Below are positions 11,124 through 23,884 of a DNA stretch of 64,000 nt, one piece after another. The translations under genes were made by a program, and so were the position numbers. A model generated the notes under the pieces. It searched no databases. It worked only from the letters and a program-made list of their open reading frames with translations, and had not been told where the DNA came from. The DNA lies in assembly GCA_023053685.1 (NCBI GenBank), contig JALIGW010000016.1:2470501-2534500 (forward strand). The letters are read 5' to 3'. Within the stretch, counting starts at the first letter, position 1; each line of letters opens with the position of its first letter. This DNA is from Diadophis punctatus similis (lineage: Eukaryota > Chordata > Lepidosauria > Squamata > Dipsadidae).

Positions 11124-11855
11124 AAGGGAGGGTTGGGCTTGCGGTCATCTGGAGTGTCAAAAGGGGCGACCTCCTGAGCCATGAAATGACCACTTGGCCT
11201 GGAATTGTTGCCTGTTCCTATCCCTAAATCCCGATCTGTCTGGTTGGCAGTCCTGTATGTGGGAGTATGCCCTCTGGGGGCAAGGAGTGTCAAAGCCGGT
11301 GTCTGTAAGCCTGAATGAAGGCCTACGAAAATAAGGCGAGGGACGGCAGTCAGTTTGCTTGTATAGAGAAGACAGGACCTTTCTCCTGTCTTTTGTCTCC
11401 ACCAGAATGGGTCCTAGGGCCTCTCCAAACAGCTTGCTACCTTCCATTTATACTTCATATCCAAACAGAGGCTAGCTTCTATTTATACTTCATATCCACC
11501 TGCCAGTGACGAAGCCAGAGCAAGAGGCGGGCTGTAACCAAGGAGGCAATTGCCCTGGAAGCAAATTTGGCGGCATTCAAGGTAGCATCAGCTGAGAATT
11601 CCGTTGCCGCTACCAACTTATTAATGTCCTGGTGGAAGTGGAGGCCATCATGCGGAACCCTCGCTTGCATCTGGTGGAGCCAGAGCAAGGTGGTTCTATT
11701 AAAGAATGAGGCGGCCGTTGCAGCCTTGACCGCCCATGCAGCCGCCTGATGTGCCTTGCAGAGGGTCAGCTCCGCCTTCCTGTCCTCTGTCTTCAGGGCG
11801 TCCTCCGTGTCGTCAGACAAGATGGTAGAGGATGCCAAGGCCACCACTGGTCCGT

Positions 11856-12383
11856 CTATCTTAGGAGGTTGTAGAGCTTCCGTGAGGCCGGGGCCATATT
11901 ATAAAATTTCTTATGGCTCCCACTTGGAGGCGGGTATGCCCCTGGTTGGGTCCATTGCCTCTGGACCATGTCCAGGAATAGCTTGGGTGAGGAAATTTCC
12001 TCATTCTCCGTGGTTGGCTCTGAAAAGAGCAATTCACTCGGGTCCATTAGACCCAATGCTAACTCCGATGTAGTTGGGTCAGTTCCCAAGTGAGCTGTGG
12101 TTTTGGCTTTATACAGTAGGGATTTAAAGAGGCCCGGGCAAAATAGCCCTGTAAAGGCCAGAGGGTCTGGAGCCATCCCCCTCATCCTCTGAAAGCACCA
12201 GCTCTGTTTGGCCTTTATCTCCTGAGAGCGATTCCCTGCTCTGTATGGATGGAGTGGGTGAGTGAGGCCCTTGGAAGGCCACCAAGACTCTTCAAGCCTG
12301 GGGTGCTGGATGATGGCCCTGATGTAGTGGGGAGTCAGCTGCCACAGGAGCAGTCTGATGTCCTTCCTGCAAGCCTGCAGCAA
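11856..12383 (-). pseudogene. DIRS gag-like fragment
   Basis: A 175-residue open frame ending PSGSHKKFYNMAPASRKLYN. The segment SPKLFLDMVQRQWTQPGAYP is typical of vertebrate DIRS gag as I remember it. It continues after a stop into 11479-11847 with AELTLCKAHQAAAWAVKAAT. A nucleic-acid-binding structural role is assumed from the family. Confidence 0.65.
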
Positions 12384-12876
12384 TCCCGTGCTATGGCCTC
12401 TGAAATCAGAATTCTCATCTGATCAGAGATTTCGGGCCCCTGGCTTTCCCTTGGGTGGAACCCTGCCACTGTGGGTGTAAAGGTGGCCTCTGGCGCAGAA
12501 TTCAACCTCTTTAGAGGTGGCTCCCAATTTTTTTTCTTCTGAAGGCAGATATTACAATGGAAGGAAAAATCCCTCATTGCTGTCTAATAGAGGCTGAGAG
12601 GATTGCTCTTTGGCGCCATCTGACAACCAGGCTTGTGAGCGGAGATCATTCAATTGCCTTGCCTCATTCAAAGGCTCTAATGGCTGAATCATAAAAGCGC
12701 GGGAAGTGGCAGCTTCTCCCCTTGGGGAGTTTGCCTGTCTCTGGCACTTTGCCTCTCTCTCCGCTTTGGCCATTTGTTAGTCCAGGGCTTTCTGATGCCT
12801 CTTGGTGTCCCTCTCTTCAGCCTTAGAGACCTTTTTTGTAGATAAGGCTTTTGCCCTAATTCGGGTAGCCGCTCCT

Positions 12877-13086
12877 TTAATTGCCAATTTCGGCACCGAA
12901 GAGCTTTCCTGGTACTCTGGGACTGGACTGGGAGGCCATTGCCCACTGATGCCCGGTTCTTCGTGGTTGCCTGATGGCACAGGAGCCGCCCTTTTCGCAA
13001 TCCGAACATCTATATTTAATAAGGCAGGCTTGTTCGCAATGAACCCTGCTGCCGCAACTTGTTTTCACTGTTTTGCGCTTTGCCAC
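12877..13086 (-). pseudogene. DIRS gag N-terminal fragment (possible)
   Basis: A 69-residue frame starting MAKRKTVKTSCGSRVHCEQA, with Cys residues in SCGS, HCEQAC and CSDC that could be a worn metal-binding site. Position at the 5' end of module B fits a gag start. The frame is lost after it and the call is tentative. Confidence 0.45.
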
Positions 13087-13390
13087 TACTAGTTTCCACC
13101 ATAGTTAACTGGGCAGTGACTTTCCGTTAGTAGTATGTACCAGAGTTAACCGGGCAGTGACTATAGTCCCCTCCGCTGGGTGCGGGAAGGTGCCAGGAAC
13201 CTCGGCTCTGTTAATCTGAGCCGGAATGAAGTTCTAGTCCCCTCCATCTAAAGGCGGGAAAATGGCAGGGACCTCGGCTATGTTCTTCTGAGCCGGATTG
13301 AGGCGGCTATGCTGGACGGACCGGGGGAGCTAGCCGAGCCGGTCGCTGTTTTGCGAAGGCTTATGCAATGCCACGATCTTTAAGTTCTGA

Positions 13391-13563
13391 AGAATCCAAG
13401 GAATGAAACTGTCTTCTGTTTGAAGGAACGGTCTTTCCACACGTCTCCTCTGAGCCGAGACTGAGTCAAAACTGGGCATGCACAGGCAAAGGAGGCGTGA
13501 CCAAAAGATTGACTGACTCAGTCTCCGAGCAGAAGAGCAGAGTTAACCCATTCCTTGGATTCT
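13391..13563. repeat. 15-bp inverted repeat at the DIRS 5' end
   Basis: AGAATCCAAGGAATG at 13391-13405 is matched exactly by its reverse complement CATTCCTTGGATTCT at 13549-13563, about 143 bp apart. The loop is GC-rich and holds a palindromic ACTGAGTC and GACTGAGTCA-like stretch. DIRS elements have inverted terminal repeats, so this may mark the element's outer edge. Confidence 0.7.
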
Positions 13564-13565
13564 CT

Positions 13566-14998
<1,433 letters not shown>

Positions 14999-14999
14999 C

Positions 15000-15910
15000 T
15001 AACAAGGTACACAGGGGAGATCCAAGAAATTATAGGTTAGTCAGCTTAACATCTGTTCCAAGCAGAAATGGTAATCAAAGAAAAAATAATGAGGTACACA
15101 GAACAGGCCTCACCAAAAAGGAAAAAAAAATCATAATGGATTCTCACCAACCTTCTAAAAACATTTGTTAAGGGTCAACAGGAGGAGAGGTGAAAGTAAT
15201 CTCCTATTGACATTGTATATTTGGTTTTTTTTTTAAATAATACTGATTCAATTCCACCTGAATCAAAGCCTCCTGAGTATACTTGACAGTTATGGAATAA
15301 GAGATCCTTCCTTGTATGGATAGTTACTGTAAGTGTTTAAAAAACAGAAAGTAAACAGTAGGACTAAATGAGCAGTTTGAGCTCTTCTCAAAGGAAGGGA
15401 GGAATAAAGCTCTTCAAGGTTTTGCACTGAGACTAGTGGTTTTAAACTTGTTCTTTCATGATCTTGATTTAGAGCAAGCTCACAAATCTACTTGCAATGC
15501 CATGCTGCCACATTCTTCGCCTTCTCTACTTCAAGTCTTGCCAACTCCAGGCACGGGATTTGTTGCTCCACCCCGCCAAAGCAGCTAGTAGACCTGTCAC
15601 AAAAATGGCAACCCGAGGATGCAGTGAGCACTCTTGAGCAGCAAAAAAAATGCCTGCTATGTCCCTCTCTCACACCGACCAGGTGGATATATTTGTATGG
15701 GCTGGATGAATTTGGGTGGTGGGCCAGGTATGGCCCACAAACCACAGATTGCCAACCTTTCTACTAAACTGACAAAGTTTTCAAATCCTATAAATTATTC
15801 AAGGTGATGAAAAGTACAGAAGAATCCCTATTAAGTGGAAAAATAGCAGACGAAATAGAAAATGCGGTTAAATGTAATTTTAAAATGATGCACATTGGAG
15901 GGAAATCCTA

Positions 15911-15945
<35 letters not shown>

Positions 15946-16390
15946 CCTTGTAAGGGTTATAACTAATTAAAAAAAATATTTGACTCACACAAAATAATTC
16001 AATAAAGATGCCAAGCAGATGTGCAAACAAAAGTTCATTAAAAATGCTAATACTGTAAGGCTTTTATATAAATAAAAATGCATCCATATCTGAATATTGT
16101 GTATAGTTGTATTTGCTATTTGAAAAAGTATACACCAAAGTTGGAAAAAGTACAAAAGAACGCAGCCAAAATGATGAGGAACTTGAGCACCTTCCATGCA
16201 AGAAAACATTGCAAAATATAAGAGTTTTCAGCTTGGGGAAAACAATCAACACAGAGAGAACATAATGAAGGTGTACACAATAATCCATATCATGAAGAAA
16301 TTGGGCAGATGCAAGTTTTTTCCCCTGTCTCAAAACCCTAGGACCAAGAGTCATCCAGTGAAGCTGAATGGTAGATTTAGAAGAATAAAA
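15000..16390 (+). mobile_element. CR1-type LINE remnant
   Basis: GGGGAGATCCAAGAAATTAT followed by AGGTTAGTCAGCTTAACATC encodes a worn form of the polymerase motif in which an NYR-x-VSLTS core is followed by the P of a PGK. Further on, 16190-16320 reads like the C-terminal LEKRR...D-x-I block of the same kind of element (CAGCTTGGGGAAAACAATCA). Stops and frameshifts are frequent. Continuity between the parts is assumed, not shown. Confidence 0.55.
15916..15944. repeat. (CA)n microsatellite
   Basis: Fourteen CA units within the LINE remnant. Confidence 0.95.
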
Positions 16391-16412
16391 TGAAAGAATT
16401 TCTTCCATGAAA

Positions 16413-16679
16413 CCAGGGGTGAAATCCAGCAGGTTCTGGAGAACTGGTAGCGGAAATTTTGAGTAGTTTGGAAAACCGGTAGCAGAAATTTTGAGTAGTT
16501 CGGCGAACCGGCAAATACCACTTCTGGCTGGCCCCAGAGTAGGGTGGGAATGGAGATTTTGTAATATCCTTCCCCCAGGAGTGGGGAGGGAATGGAGACT
16601 TTGCAGTATCCTTCCCCTGCCATGCCCACCAAGTCACGCCCACAGAACTGGTAGTAAAGAAATTTGGATTTCACCACTG
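16413..16679. mobile_element. Non-autonomous hAT element (CAG...CTG family), 267 bp
   Basis: Ends CAGGGGTGAAATCC and GGATTTCACCACTG. It is flanked on both sides by a perfect 8-bp direct repeat CATGAAAC (16405-16412, 16680-16687). The interior repeats ACCGGTAGCAGAAATTTTGA and GGAATGGAGATTTTG. No transposase is encoded; the 8-bp duplication and CAG ends fit hAT. Confidence 0.9.
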
Positions 16680-16687
16680 CATGAAAC

Positions 16688-17810
16688 TCATTATTATAAA
16701 ATATGAAAATGGGCACTAACTTGGACTGATTAAATGCAAGGAGGACTAAAAGATAATTTTGTGACTTGACAGCAAAATGCTGCCAAATACCAGTTGTAGA
16801 ACAACTACAGCAGGTGGAGCTACACTATGTGTCTACGTCCTGCTTGTGAGCAGAGTGAAGGCGTTTAGCTGGCCAATGAGAGAAACAAAATGGTGGATTA
16901 ATATACTGTAGGCTTTCTATGATCCAGGAGGGCTATTCTAATATTCTTACATCTCCAGGAAACAGCTGTTCCCTAACAGTGCTAGTCTCTAGCATCTGGG
17001 ACACTGATATGCTGCTATCAGAAACATAACTTCAATTTAACTATCACTGCTGAGGAATAAGCTAAATATACATGGAAACAAGAAACCAGAATTCTTTTGC
17101 ACCTTGATTTATTGGGAATGAGCTGCAGTTACATATAATCTATTTCTCCCTGCTAGTCTGCCTACTAATCACTGCCACTAGTTCTACCAGCCAGCATTTT
17201 TTAAAGTTAGCAATCTGCTGTTCAAAATTTGGCTTTGCTGTACAGTTAACCAGCATGTCTTCTTAGAGTTTCTGCTCATTTTATCTTTATCAGTTGGGTA
17301 GTGCTTTATTTGAAGAGACTTTAAGCAAGACATACTATCTTTTCCAGCCTACTTGACCCCATTATTGATCATTTTAGGAAAACATCTGTTCTAACTATAA
17401 ATGAACTTTCTTGATAATTTTCCAGTCAATTAAATGTTCACTGGTGTTATGGCCAGTTTCTAAGCAATCCGAGTAGATATGAATAGAATCCTAAATTCAT
17501 TGTGCTTCTCAATCTTAGACTTGCTATCGGTTTCTCAGAACTAACTGCTACTTCTATTTTACCGGTAGCTAATCTTATTCAAAGCAAATTTAATGTCCTT
17601 CAAATATGTATTTTTTTCTAGTTGGATATTCTTCAACTCTAATAATCTCCACCAAGTCAAGTGACAAGTTGCTTTATAATTTTTTTATTTCAAGTCCAAG
17701 GTATCATTAAAAGTCATAATGAATAGTTGATACTTTATAAAACATTTTAATTTCTTAATCAATACCATTTATTCTTTATCGTCACTTTCTGGCAAAAACA
17801 TCATTATGCA

Positions 17811-17864
<54 letters not shown>

Positions 17865-18370
17865 TATGCATGCATGCTTGCCTTGAGGCTTTTTAAAAAT
17901 ATTGTATTGTAATTATGTTTTTCCAAACTTCATCGCAAAGACCAATTCCACTGTAATAAGACTGGGGAATCTGCCATTCTTCAGATGTTGCTGAATCCCA
18001 GGTTCCAGTGTTACTGGAGAACAACAACATCTAAAAAACTATAGATTTCCCAACCATAACTATTGGCTTTCTTTAACCAAATTCAGTAGCATATCTTATA
18101 CATCTTATAATGCTGCTATAATTAATGCAACCTATAATTAATCTTAATATAATTAAATGGATCTTCCACTTTGAGGCTCATATCACTCATTACAAGAAAC
18201 TCACTATCAGAAAAGTTATAAAGTCACAGTCAAATCTAACACTTCTGTTATATATTTTTTTATCCTTTATACTTAGATAAATTTAAAATAAACAAGCACA
18301 AGGCTATACTGTATTATAAGTTTCAATAAGCAACAATTGCCAAAAGAAAAATCCATAGGTTTACAGCAAT
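16688..18370. other. PDS5B intron 1, no gene seen
   Basis: AT-rich intron. It holds the TG tract at 17813-17863. A short stretch at 17965-18055 (TTCAGATGTTGCTGAATCCC) faces AACAACATCTAA and may be a worn palindromic MITE. Nothing else recognised. Confidence 0.45.
17813..17863. repeat. (TG)n microsatellite
   Basis: About 25 TG units followed by a short ATGCATGCATGC stretch. Confidence 0.96.
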
Positions 18371-18775
18371 ACAGGTGATCTTTGACTTACAACAACTCCC
18401 TTAATGACTTTTGAAGTTACAACGGCACTTTAAAAAGTGACTTATGACCATTTTTCACATTTATTGTGCACGTGACCATGCAGCATCCCCATGGTCACAT
18501 GACCAAGATTCAGATCCTTAGCAACTGACTCCTGTGTATGACAGTTGCAGTGTCTCAGGGTTATGTGATCACCTTTTGCAACCTTCTGGAAAGCAAAGAT
18601 AATGGGAAAGCCAGATTCACTTTAAATGTGTTACTAACTTCACAACTACAGTGATTCACTTAGCCACTGTGGGAAGAAAGGTCAAAAAATAGGGCAAAAC
18701 CCACTTAACAACTGTCTTGTTTAGCAACAGAAATTTTGGGCTAATTGTGGTCGCAAGTTGTATAGAGGAAGTGCA
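18371..18775. mobile_element. CAGGTAGTCC-family MITE, copy 1
   Basis: Begins CAGGTGATCTTTGACTTACA and holds the family blocks GTGACCATGCAGCATCCCC, TGGTCACATGA, GTGATTCACTTAGCCACTG and TTAACAACTGTC. The right end (GTCGCAAGTTGTATAGAGGA) is worn. The family has inverted ends of about 22 bp and no coding capacity. Confidence 0.75.
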
Positions 18776-19079
18776 ATGAAAGTGAGAATGGCAAGAATTT
18801 GGTACTGTATACTAAAAAGTAAAGTGTTTTCAAATATACATTTTTAAAAACATTCTCTTTGCTGTATGTTTAAGTTTGAAACTGCTCTTTTATCTGTGAT
18901 TGCCATAAAAGTCAACACAGGATTTTGGCTGTGGCAATGAGTATTTTGTACTATTAAATCAAGTGTGCTAGCTGTATCTCTTCCTGAGTTGCTTAGATTT
19001 GGCAACAGTTATCCAGGTTTAAGTTACAATCTGTTTCAACTAGTAGAACTTGCTACATTTGGAGTTACTCTTCAAAAGT

Positions 19080-19315
19080 ATTTGGATGTTGCTGTTGGTA
19101 CAAAATGTGGCAGCTAATTCACCAGTTAGTGATGATACTAAGAACATAGTTTCCTGGTTATGTTGACACTAATGCATTATAATATCTCTTGGCTGGTATT
19201 TGTATTTCATTTTTTTGCATTGTGTTTTAATTGGTTTGTTTTTATGATTGTTCACTGCCCAGAGTCATTCAAATGGGTGGCTATACAAATCAAGCATAAA
19301 TAAATAGGTACTGAT
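19080..19315 (+). mobile_element. L2/CR1-type LINE 3' end
   Basis: GGTACAAAATGTGGCAGCTA corresponds to the conserved VQNAAA-type stretch of the L2/CR1 reverse transcriptase. The end GTTCACTGCCCAGAGTCATT with AAATAAATA is the common LINE tail. Heavily degraded. Confidence 0.6.
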
Positions 19316-20822
19316 AACGTTCTGATCAAATAGACAGGCTAATTGTTTACTAGACACAATTTAAGTTATTGGAATTAACCATTATCACTCTAAACTGTTT
19401 AGAGATTGATTACTTTACAGAACACTTCCCCTGTTACAAATCTGTCTGCTTATTAAGATCTCCAGGAGAGCTCTTTTGGTAATACCTCCATTGCCAGGTG
19501 TCTGTTTTTCTGACATGCTTTGCTCCTACTCCCAGATTTGGTCTTCATTCTTTCAGGCTTTAGAAGATCTAAACATGCATCTCTTTTACCAGGTTTTAAA
19601 TTATAATACTACTTTAGTTTTTATTTTTAAAATTAGTATTAATCTATGTTTTTATTTTTTTAATGTTCTGTCTTTAAATTACTTTAACTGTCTGGAATGC
19701 TTCCAACAGCAGATGCATAACAAATGCATCTGACCAGAAAAAAAGTATCATTAAGATTTATATCTGTTTAACAGAATATCATAATAAAATGCATTATAGG
19801 TAAATTCTCTACACTTACAAATGTATGCACTTGGATACCATCACGTTTTGTTTTTGCATGTAAACAAAATTTCAACCAATATCTAGATATTTTTACTGAA
19901 AAATATTTGATATTTTTACAGAAAATATGAAAATACTAAATTATTCCATTCTTACTAGATATTAACAGAAAAAGAAACTGGGGAAAACTTAATATGGTAA
20001 TTCAATTAGATTTCTTTAGTGCAGTTCAAGCAATTAACATTATGAGAAAATGTTTATAAATAATAGAGTTAGAAATAATTACAAAACAATAAACAACCAG
20101 ACTATACCTCAATATTCAAAAAGGAAACTATTATATTGCTAGCTTCAAGGCTTTAGCAAAAACATTTTCTTAACGATTTTCCTTTTTTTCAAAATAAAAT
20201 ACAATACATAATAAGACTTCAATAAAAGAACAGGCTAATAGCAAAAAAAAGGTAGACTGGACAACTCAAATCTAATCTTATCAGCAATTAAGAATACATT
20301 ACAATTTCTTGGACAACAACAAGGATTTATGGAAAGTCTTGGAAAGTGAATGCCATACAACCACTACTAAAAAGCCTTCTTTCTTGTTGCAAGAGAGAGA
20401 AAAGCTCCATTCACACAAGCTCCACAACTGCAGTTTCAATTCTGTTGTGTTTTCTCTGCCAGGCTGATACAACAATTCTTACTATAATCACATATGTATC
20501 AACTAACAATAGAAAGGGAAGAAAAGCATAAGAAGCAATATTCTCCTTCACAGGTATTCAAAGAAATGCAGGATGTATGTACAGTCCATTCTGTAAAGAT
20601 TTCTACACAACTTAAAAGATTTCAAAATGTTTTGTAAGTTTTCCGAATTAAAAAAAACATTAATTATCCTAACTTCTGAGGAATTTTGAAATCATGCATT
20701 ATTTTATAGTTTTCACTATAAATTATTACTTTCTAATTAACATAAAAGGCTACACTGAATAGAGGGGGATTAAACTCTCCCAAAGATCACATTTCTTCTT
20801 CAAAGCCTGCAGATACACAACA
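19316..20822. other. PDS5B intron 1, no feature seen
   Basis: AT-rich intron; no exon, repeat family or RNA gene recognised. Confidence 0.5.
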
Positions 20823-21650
20823 TGCAGGCAGTCCTTGATTTACGACCACAACTGAGCCCAAAATTTCTATTGCTAAGCAAGACATTTGTTAAATGAGTTT
20901 TGCCCCATTTTACAGTCTTTCTGTCACAATTGTTAAGTGAATCACTGTCGTTGTTAAGTTAGTAAGCGAACAGTTGTTAAGTGAACCTAGCTTCTCCATT
21001 GATTTTGCTTGTTAGAAAGTCGCAAAAGGTGATCATATGATTCCGGGGACTGCAACCAGGGGTGGGTTCCTACCGGTGCGGTCCAGTGCGTAGCTCCGGT
21101 AGGGACCCGCCGATAACCCAATTTGCGCACGACTGCTCCGGTACCATCTCCACCAGGCAGTTGCGCGCGTCGCCATCTTTATTTACGAATTTTTGGGCGA
21201 TTTTGCTTCTGCGCATGCGTGGAAGCAAAATCTCGCCAAAATCTCACGAGGGGATGCACGCACGAGATTTCAGTGAAATTTTGCTTCTGCGTATGCGTGG
21301 AAGCAAAATCACGCCAAAATCTCTCTCGCGCGCGCATCCCCTTGCGAGATTTTGGCGAGATTTTGCTTTCGCGCATGCGCAGAAGCAAAATTGTGCGAGG
21401 GGGGGCCTGTGCAGCATGAAACAACGCGGAGCAGCGCACCGGTCTCGGCAACTCACCCCTGACTGCAACTGTATAAAATATAAGTTAGTTGCCAAGCGTC
21501 TGGATTTTGATCACATGATCACAGGGATGCTGCAACAGTCGTAAGTGTGAAAAACAGTCATAAATCACTTTAGGCGCCACCTAAATTTAAATTTAATTAG
21601 CTGTGATTTAGAAGTGTCACTAAATGAACTGTGGCACCACCTGTATAGGT
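20823..21650. mobile_element. CAGGTAGTCC-family MITE, copy 2, split by a hAT insertion
   Basis: Left half 20823-21056 begins CAGGCAGTCCTTGATTTACG and holds TTGTTAAGTGAATCACTGT. Right half 21462-21650 holds TTGATCACATGATCACAGGG and ends GTGGCACCACCTG before TATAGG. The two halves are interrupted exactly by the element at 21057-21461. Confidence 0.8.
21057..21461. mobile_element. Non-autonomous hAT element nested in a MITE, 405 bp
   Basis: Ends CAGGGGTGGGTTCC and CAACTCACCCCTG, with a perfect 8-bp duplication ACTGCAAC at 21049-21056 and 21462-21469. The interior is CpG-rich and made of repeats of GCGCATGCG, AGAAGCAAAA and GGCGAGATTTTG in both directions. The 160-residue open frame through it has no transposase motif. 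Confidence 0.92.
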
Positions 21651-22239
21651 ACCTCAATAATGTGTACATAGGTTAAACACATACTATGGACAGAGAGAAA
21701 ACCCATTTAACCTCCATTCAATTTATCATGTAGGTAACTACCCTCATGTGTTCATAATGCAACTGTAAATATAATGAACATATGGTTTCAAAAAATACGG
21801 GAACTATCTAAGCACATTAATAGAACAGCAAAGTACCCAGTAAAATGCACTAACTTTGAGTGAACAAGTTGTGACTCTATATTATACCTCACTGAATACT
21901 TCTAGATCCCCACAAGCTCCCAATTCTTCAAACTGAATTCCATTAGTTTTAACAACAGACCCAACACCTACAGGAATCAGCATCACTAATTTTACTTCGG
22001 AAGCTCAGTAATGCCACCTATTCGCTTCTCTCCATAAACAATGAAAAGGGATCCTGAAAGGCTCAGATTAAAAAAAAAAACCAAAAACCTTCCTCTTTCA
22101 AAGTCCTCTAGAAGGCTTTTATCGCAATGCTTAAAATGTCGATTTCTCCCCATCCCCACCCCAAAAAGTGTGGAGGCCTTGTTTAATAAGTGAGCCAACT
22201 CCCAAACTGCTACATTTAAAAACCCAGGAGAAAGATTGG
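21651..22239. other. PDS5B intron 1, near promoter, no feature seen
   Basis: AT-rich intron up to the edge of the CpG island. Confidence 0.5.
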
Positions 22240-23096
22240 GGTGTGTTATGTTGGGCGGCCACTTTCCCCGCCTTTCCCCGTCGCTGCTTCCTCCGCGAGC
22301 AATAGAAAAGAGATGCCTCCAAAAGCATTGGCAAGTTGAGTGTGTGCAACGGGGACGGGGGAGCGGCTAAGTCGGGAGCCCCCTTTTCCTCCCTCGTCTC
22401 CAACGGGCCCCAGCCAATGGCAGCGGGCAAGGGGTTGAGCTGGGGCAGGGTCCCTGCGCGAGGAACTAGGCCAACTGGGACGGGCAAGGCTCCAGGGCTG
22501 TCCGAGCCATTCAAGTCTTTTGCAGAAAAAGCGGCTCCAGGGGCGGGCGGGAGGAACGAAGGGAGGCCGGTTGCAGTAGCGCCACATTTGAGGGAAGGAA
22601 GCGTCTTCTGCTGCTGCTGCTGCCGCCTCCTGTCGCGGCCGCTGCTCCACCTCCTCCTCCACCGCCTGTCTTCCTTTAAGGAGGCTTCAAACGGAGACCC
22701 CCCGAGGACCAAGATACAGCGCCCGCGGGCGGAGAGGGACCCCCCCTGGATTTTCCGAAGGAAAAGAAGGCGCTTCGGACAAGGTCACCCCCCCCCGTTA
22801 CTTGTCGCCCGCCGCCGCTCAGAACAAGCCCGCACACAAACAACACCCACAATCGCACCCCGGAGGAAAGGGCGGCAAGTTCAACATGCTCACTACGGTT
22901 GAGCGAGGCAGGGATGGCGGCGTAGAAAGAAACGGCGTGAGGGGAATATCGGGAGGCGAGGAGGAGTGGGGGGGAAACCACTCGGGCCACAATCCGCCTC
23001 GCTTTCCGGATGCCTGAACAACCCGAAAGGAAAAGAGGAGGCGGGGACGTGCAGGGGGCTCCTGCCCGAAGAGCCTCTTCGCCCTTCCACACTTAC

Positions 23097-23210
23097 CTTT
23101 CCGTGGCTGACTGCCGTAGCCGTTTCTGCTTCTTCCACCAGCGGAGACGAGGCAGAGCGAGCCCCTACCTACGCTCCTCTCCGGCCCGCCGCGTTAGGCT
23201 AGGCTAGGCT
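23097..23210 (-). other. PDS5B: PDS5B non-coding exon 1 (5' end estimated)
   Basis: The donor AAAG|GTAAGT on the minus strand (GT at 23096-23095) ends this exon at 23097. It is a consensus donor in the CpG island, upstream of exon 2 in the same direction. No ATG is seen in the last ~120 nt, so no upstream frame competes with the start at 6754. The 5' boundary is an estimate from the CCAAT box position. Confidence 0.7.
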
Positions 23211-23246
23211 GGAGCAGCCGCCGCTACCGCCGTCGCTCGCCGACGC

Positions 23247-23256
23247 AGCCAATCGC
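23247..23256 (-). promoter_or_regulatory. Inverted CCAAT box (NF-Y type)
   Basis: AGCCAATCGC on the plus strand, reading GCGATTGGCT toward PDS5B. At roughly 60-90 bp upstream of the estimated transcript start it is in the usual NF-Y position. Confidence 0.6.
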
Positions 23257-23296
23257 CTTCCGCAGCTCACCGCGGTCCCCCCCTTTCCGTCAGCTT

Positions 23297-23308
23297 CAAA
23301 ATGGCGGC
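23297..23308 (+). promoter_or_regulatory. YY1-type site
   Basis: CAAAATGGCGGC matches the YY1 core (AAnATGGCGGC). It points away from PDS5B, so it could serve divergent plus-strand transcription. Confidence 0.6.
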
Positions 23309-23480
23309 AACGAGTCCTCCGTTCCGCGAGACCCCGCCACCGAGCAGCGGGGAGAGGCCATCCTCAAAGTAAGGTAGCAGCGACCCCTGCAGGATCCGAA
23401 GAAAACATTAAAAGGCGCAAAAGAGCGGGGAGATGAAAGAATGCACACGACCCCCCTCACCCGAAGCCTCCGCCTCCGCC

Positions 23481-23884
23481 ATAAAATAGCGGGAGAGAGG
23501 TTTTTTTTTCCCTCCTTCCGAGTGAGAGTAAATAGTGATGCAAAGGTAACATTACACAATAGTACTTTGTAGTGCGTGGAAAACTTTAGAACTGGGTTTG
23601 TTGCCCCCGCAGAACAGGATCTGAGAGTTAATAGGAAGTGGGTGGACAAAGAAGAAGAAATCGGAGTATCAGTCTTTTAGGACATTCCGTAACATCATTC
23701 GGTTCTCAGTAATCTGACTTGGAAACCAATCCTGCTCCTTACAATGCGGATTATTCCCTGAGGCATAAGATTGCAGCTCTATAGGTGTGTTTCCTTGGGA
23801 GTAAAATGTTTAATATAATACCTGAATAGATATCACTCTGAGGAAGGAAAAGACCTGTTCCTCTACTCCGAAAATGCAGGGCAG
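23481..23884. other. Intergenic sequence next to the CpG island
   Basis: Upstream flank of PDS5B; no gene or repeat recognised. Confidence 0.5.

Larger units (their letters stand above)
10381..13565 (-). mobile_element. DIRS retrotransposon remnant, module B (5' end, gag, reverse transcriptase)
   Basis: Transcription would run from about 13.5 kb down. In order: a GC-rich untranslated 5' region (13090-13565), gag pieces (about 13086-11860), a gag segment AAAWAVKAATAASFFNRT (near 11720), reverse transcriptase residues GFYSILFVVPKTSGVWRAIL (near 10870), then CYLDDILIQ with the YLDD catalytic pair at 10528-10539, and LHLGVVIDT near 10390. There it joins the gag sequence of module A in mid-polymerase. 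Frames are broken many times. No RNase H, methyltransferase or tyrosine recombinase is seen. Confidence 0.8.
22240..23480 (-). promoter_or_regulatory. PDS5B: CpG-island promoter of PDS5B
   Basis: A sharp shift to GC-rich, CpG-dense sequence in an AT-rich window. It covers the presumed first exon and the start of intron 1. Several long open frames run through it on both strands, as expected where stop codons are rare. It holds an inverted CCAAT box and a YY1-type site upstream of the first exon and has no TATA box at a suitable place, which fits a housekeeping promoter. Confidence 0.85.

Noticed and set aside
15480..15770. Overlapping 85- and 91-residue frames with Cys/His residues
   Set aside because: Lie in LINE remnant or flank, on both strands at once; no zinc-finger spacing that holds.
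21062..21544. 160-residue open frame
   Set aside because: Spans a nested hAT element and its duplication; repeated phrases such as RMRGSKI come from DNA repeats.
22131..22902. Overlapping open frames of 188 and 193 residues in the PDS5B CpG island
   Set aside because: High GC makes stops rare. They overlap on opposite strands, carry low-complexity Pro/Arg/Ser sequence and no domain, and lie over intron and promoter.
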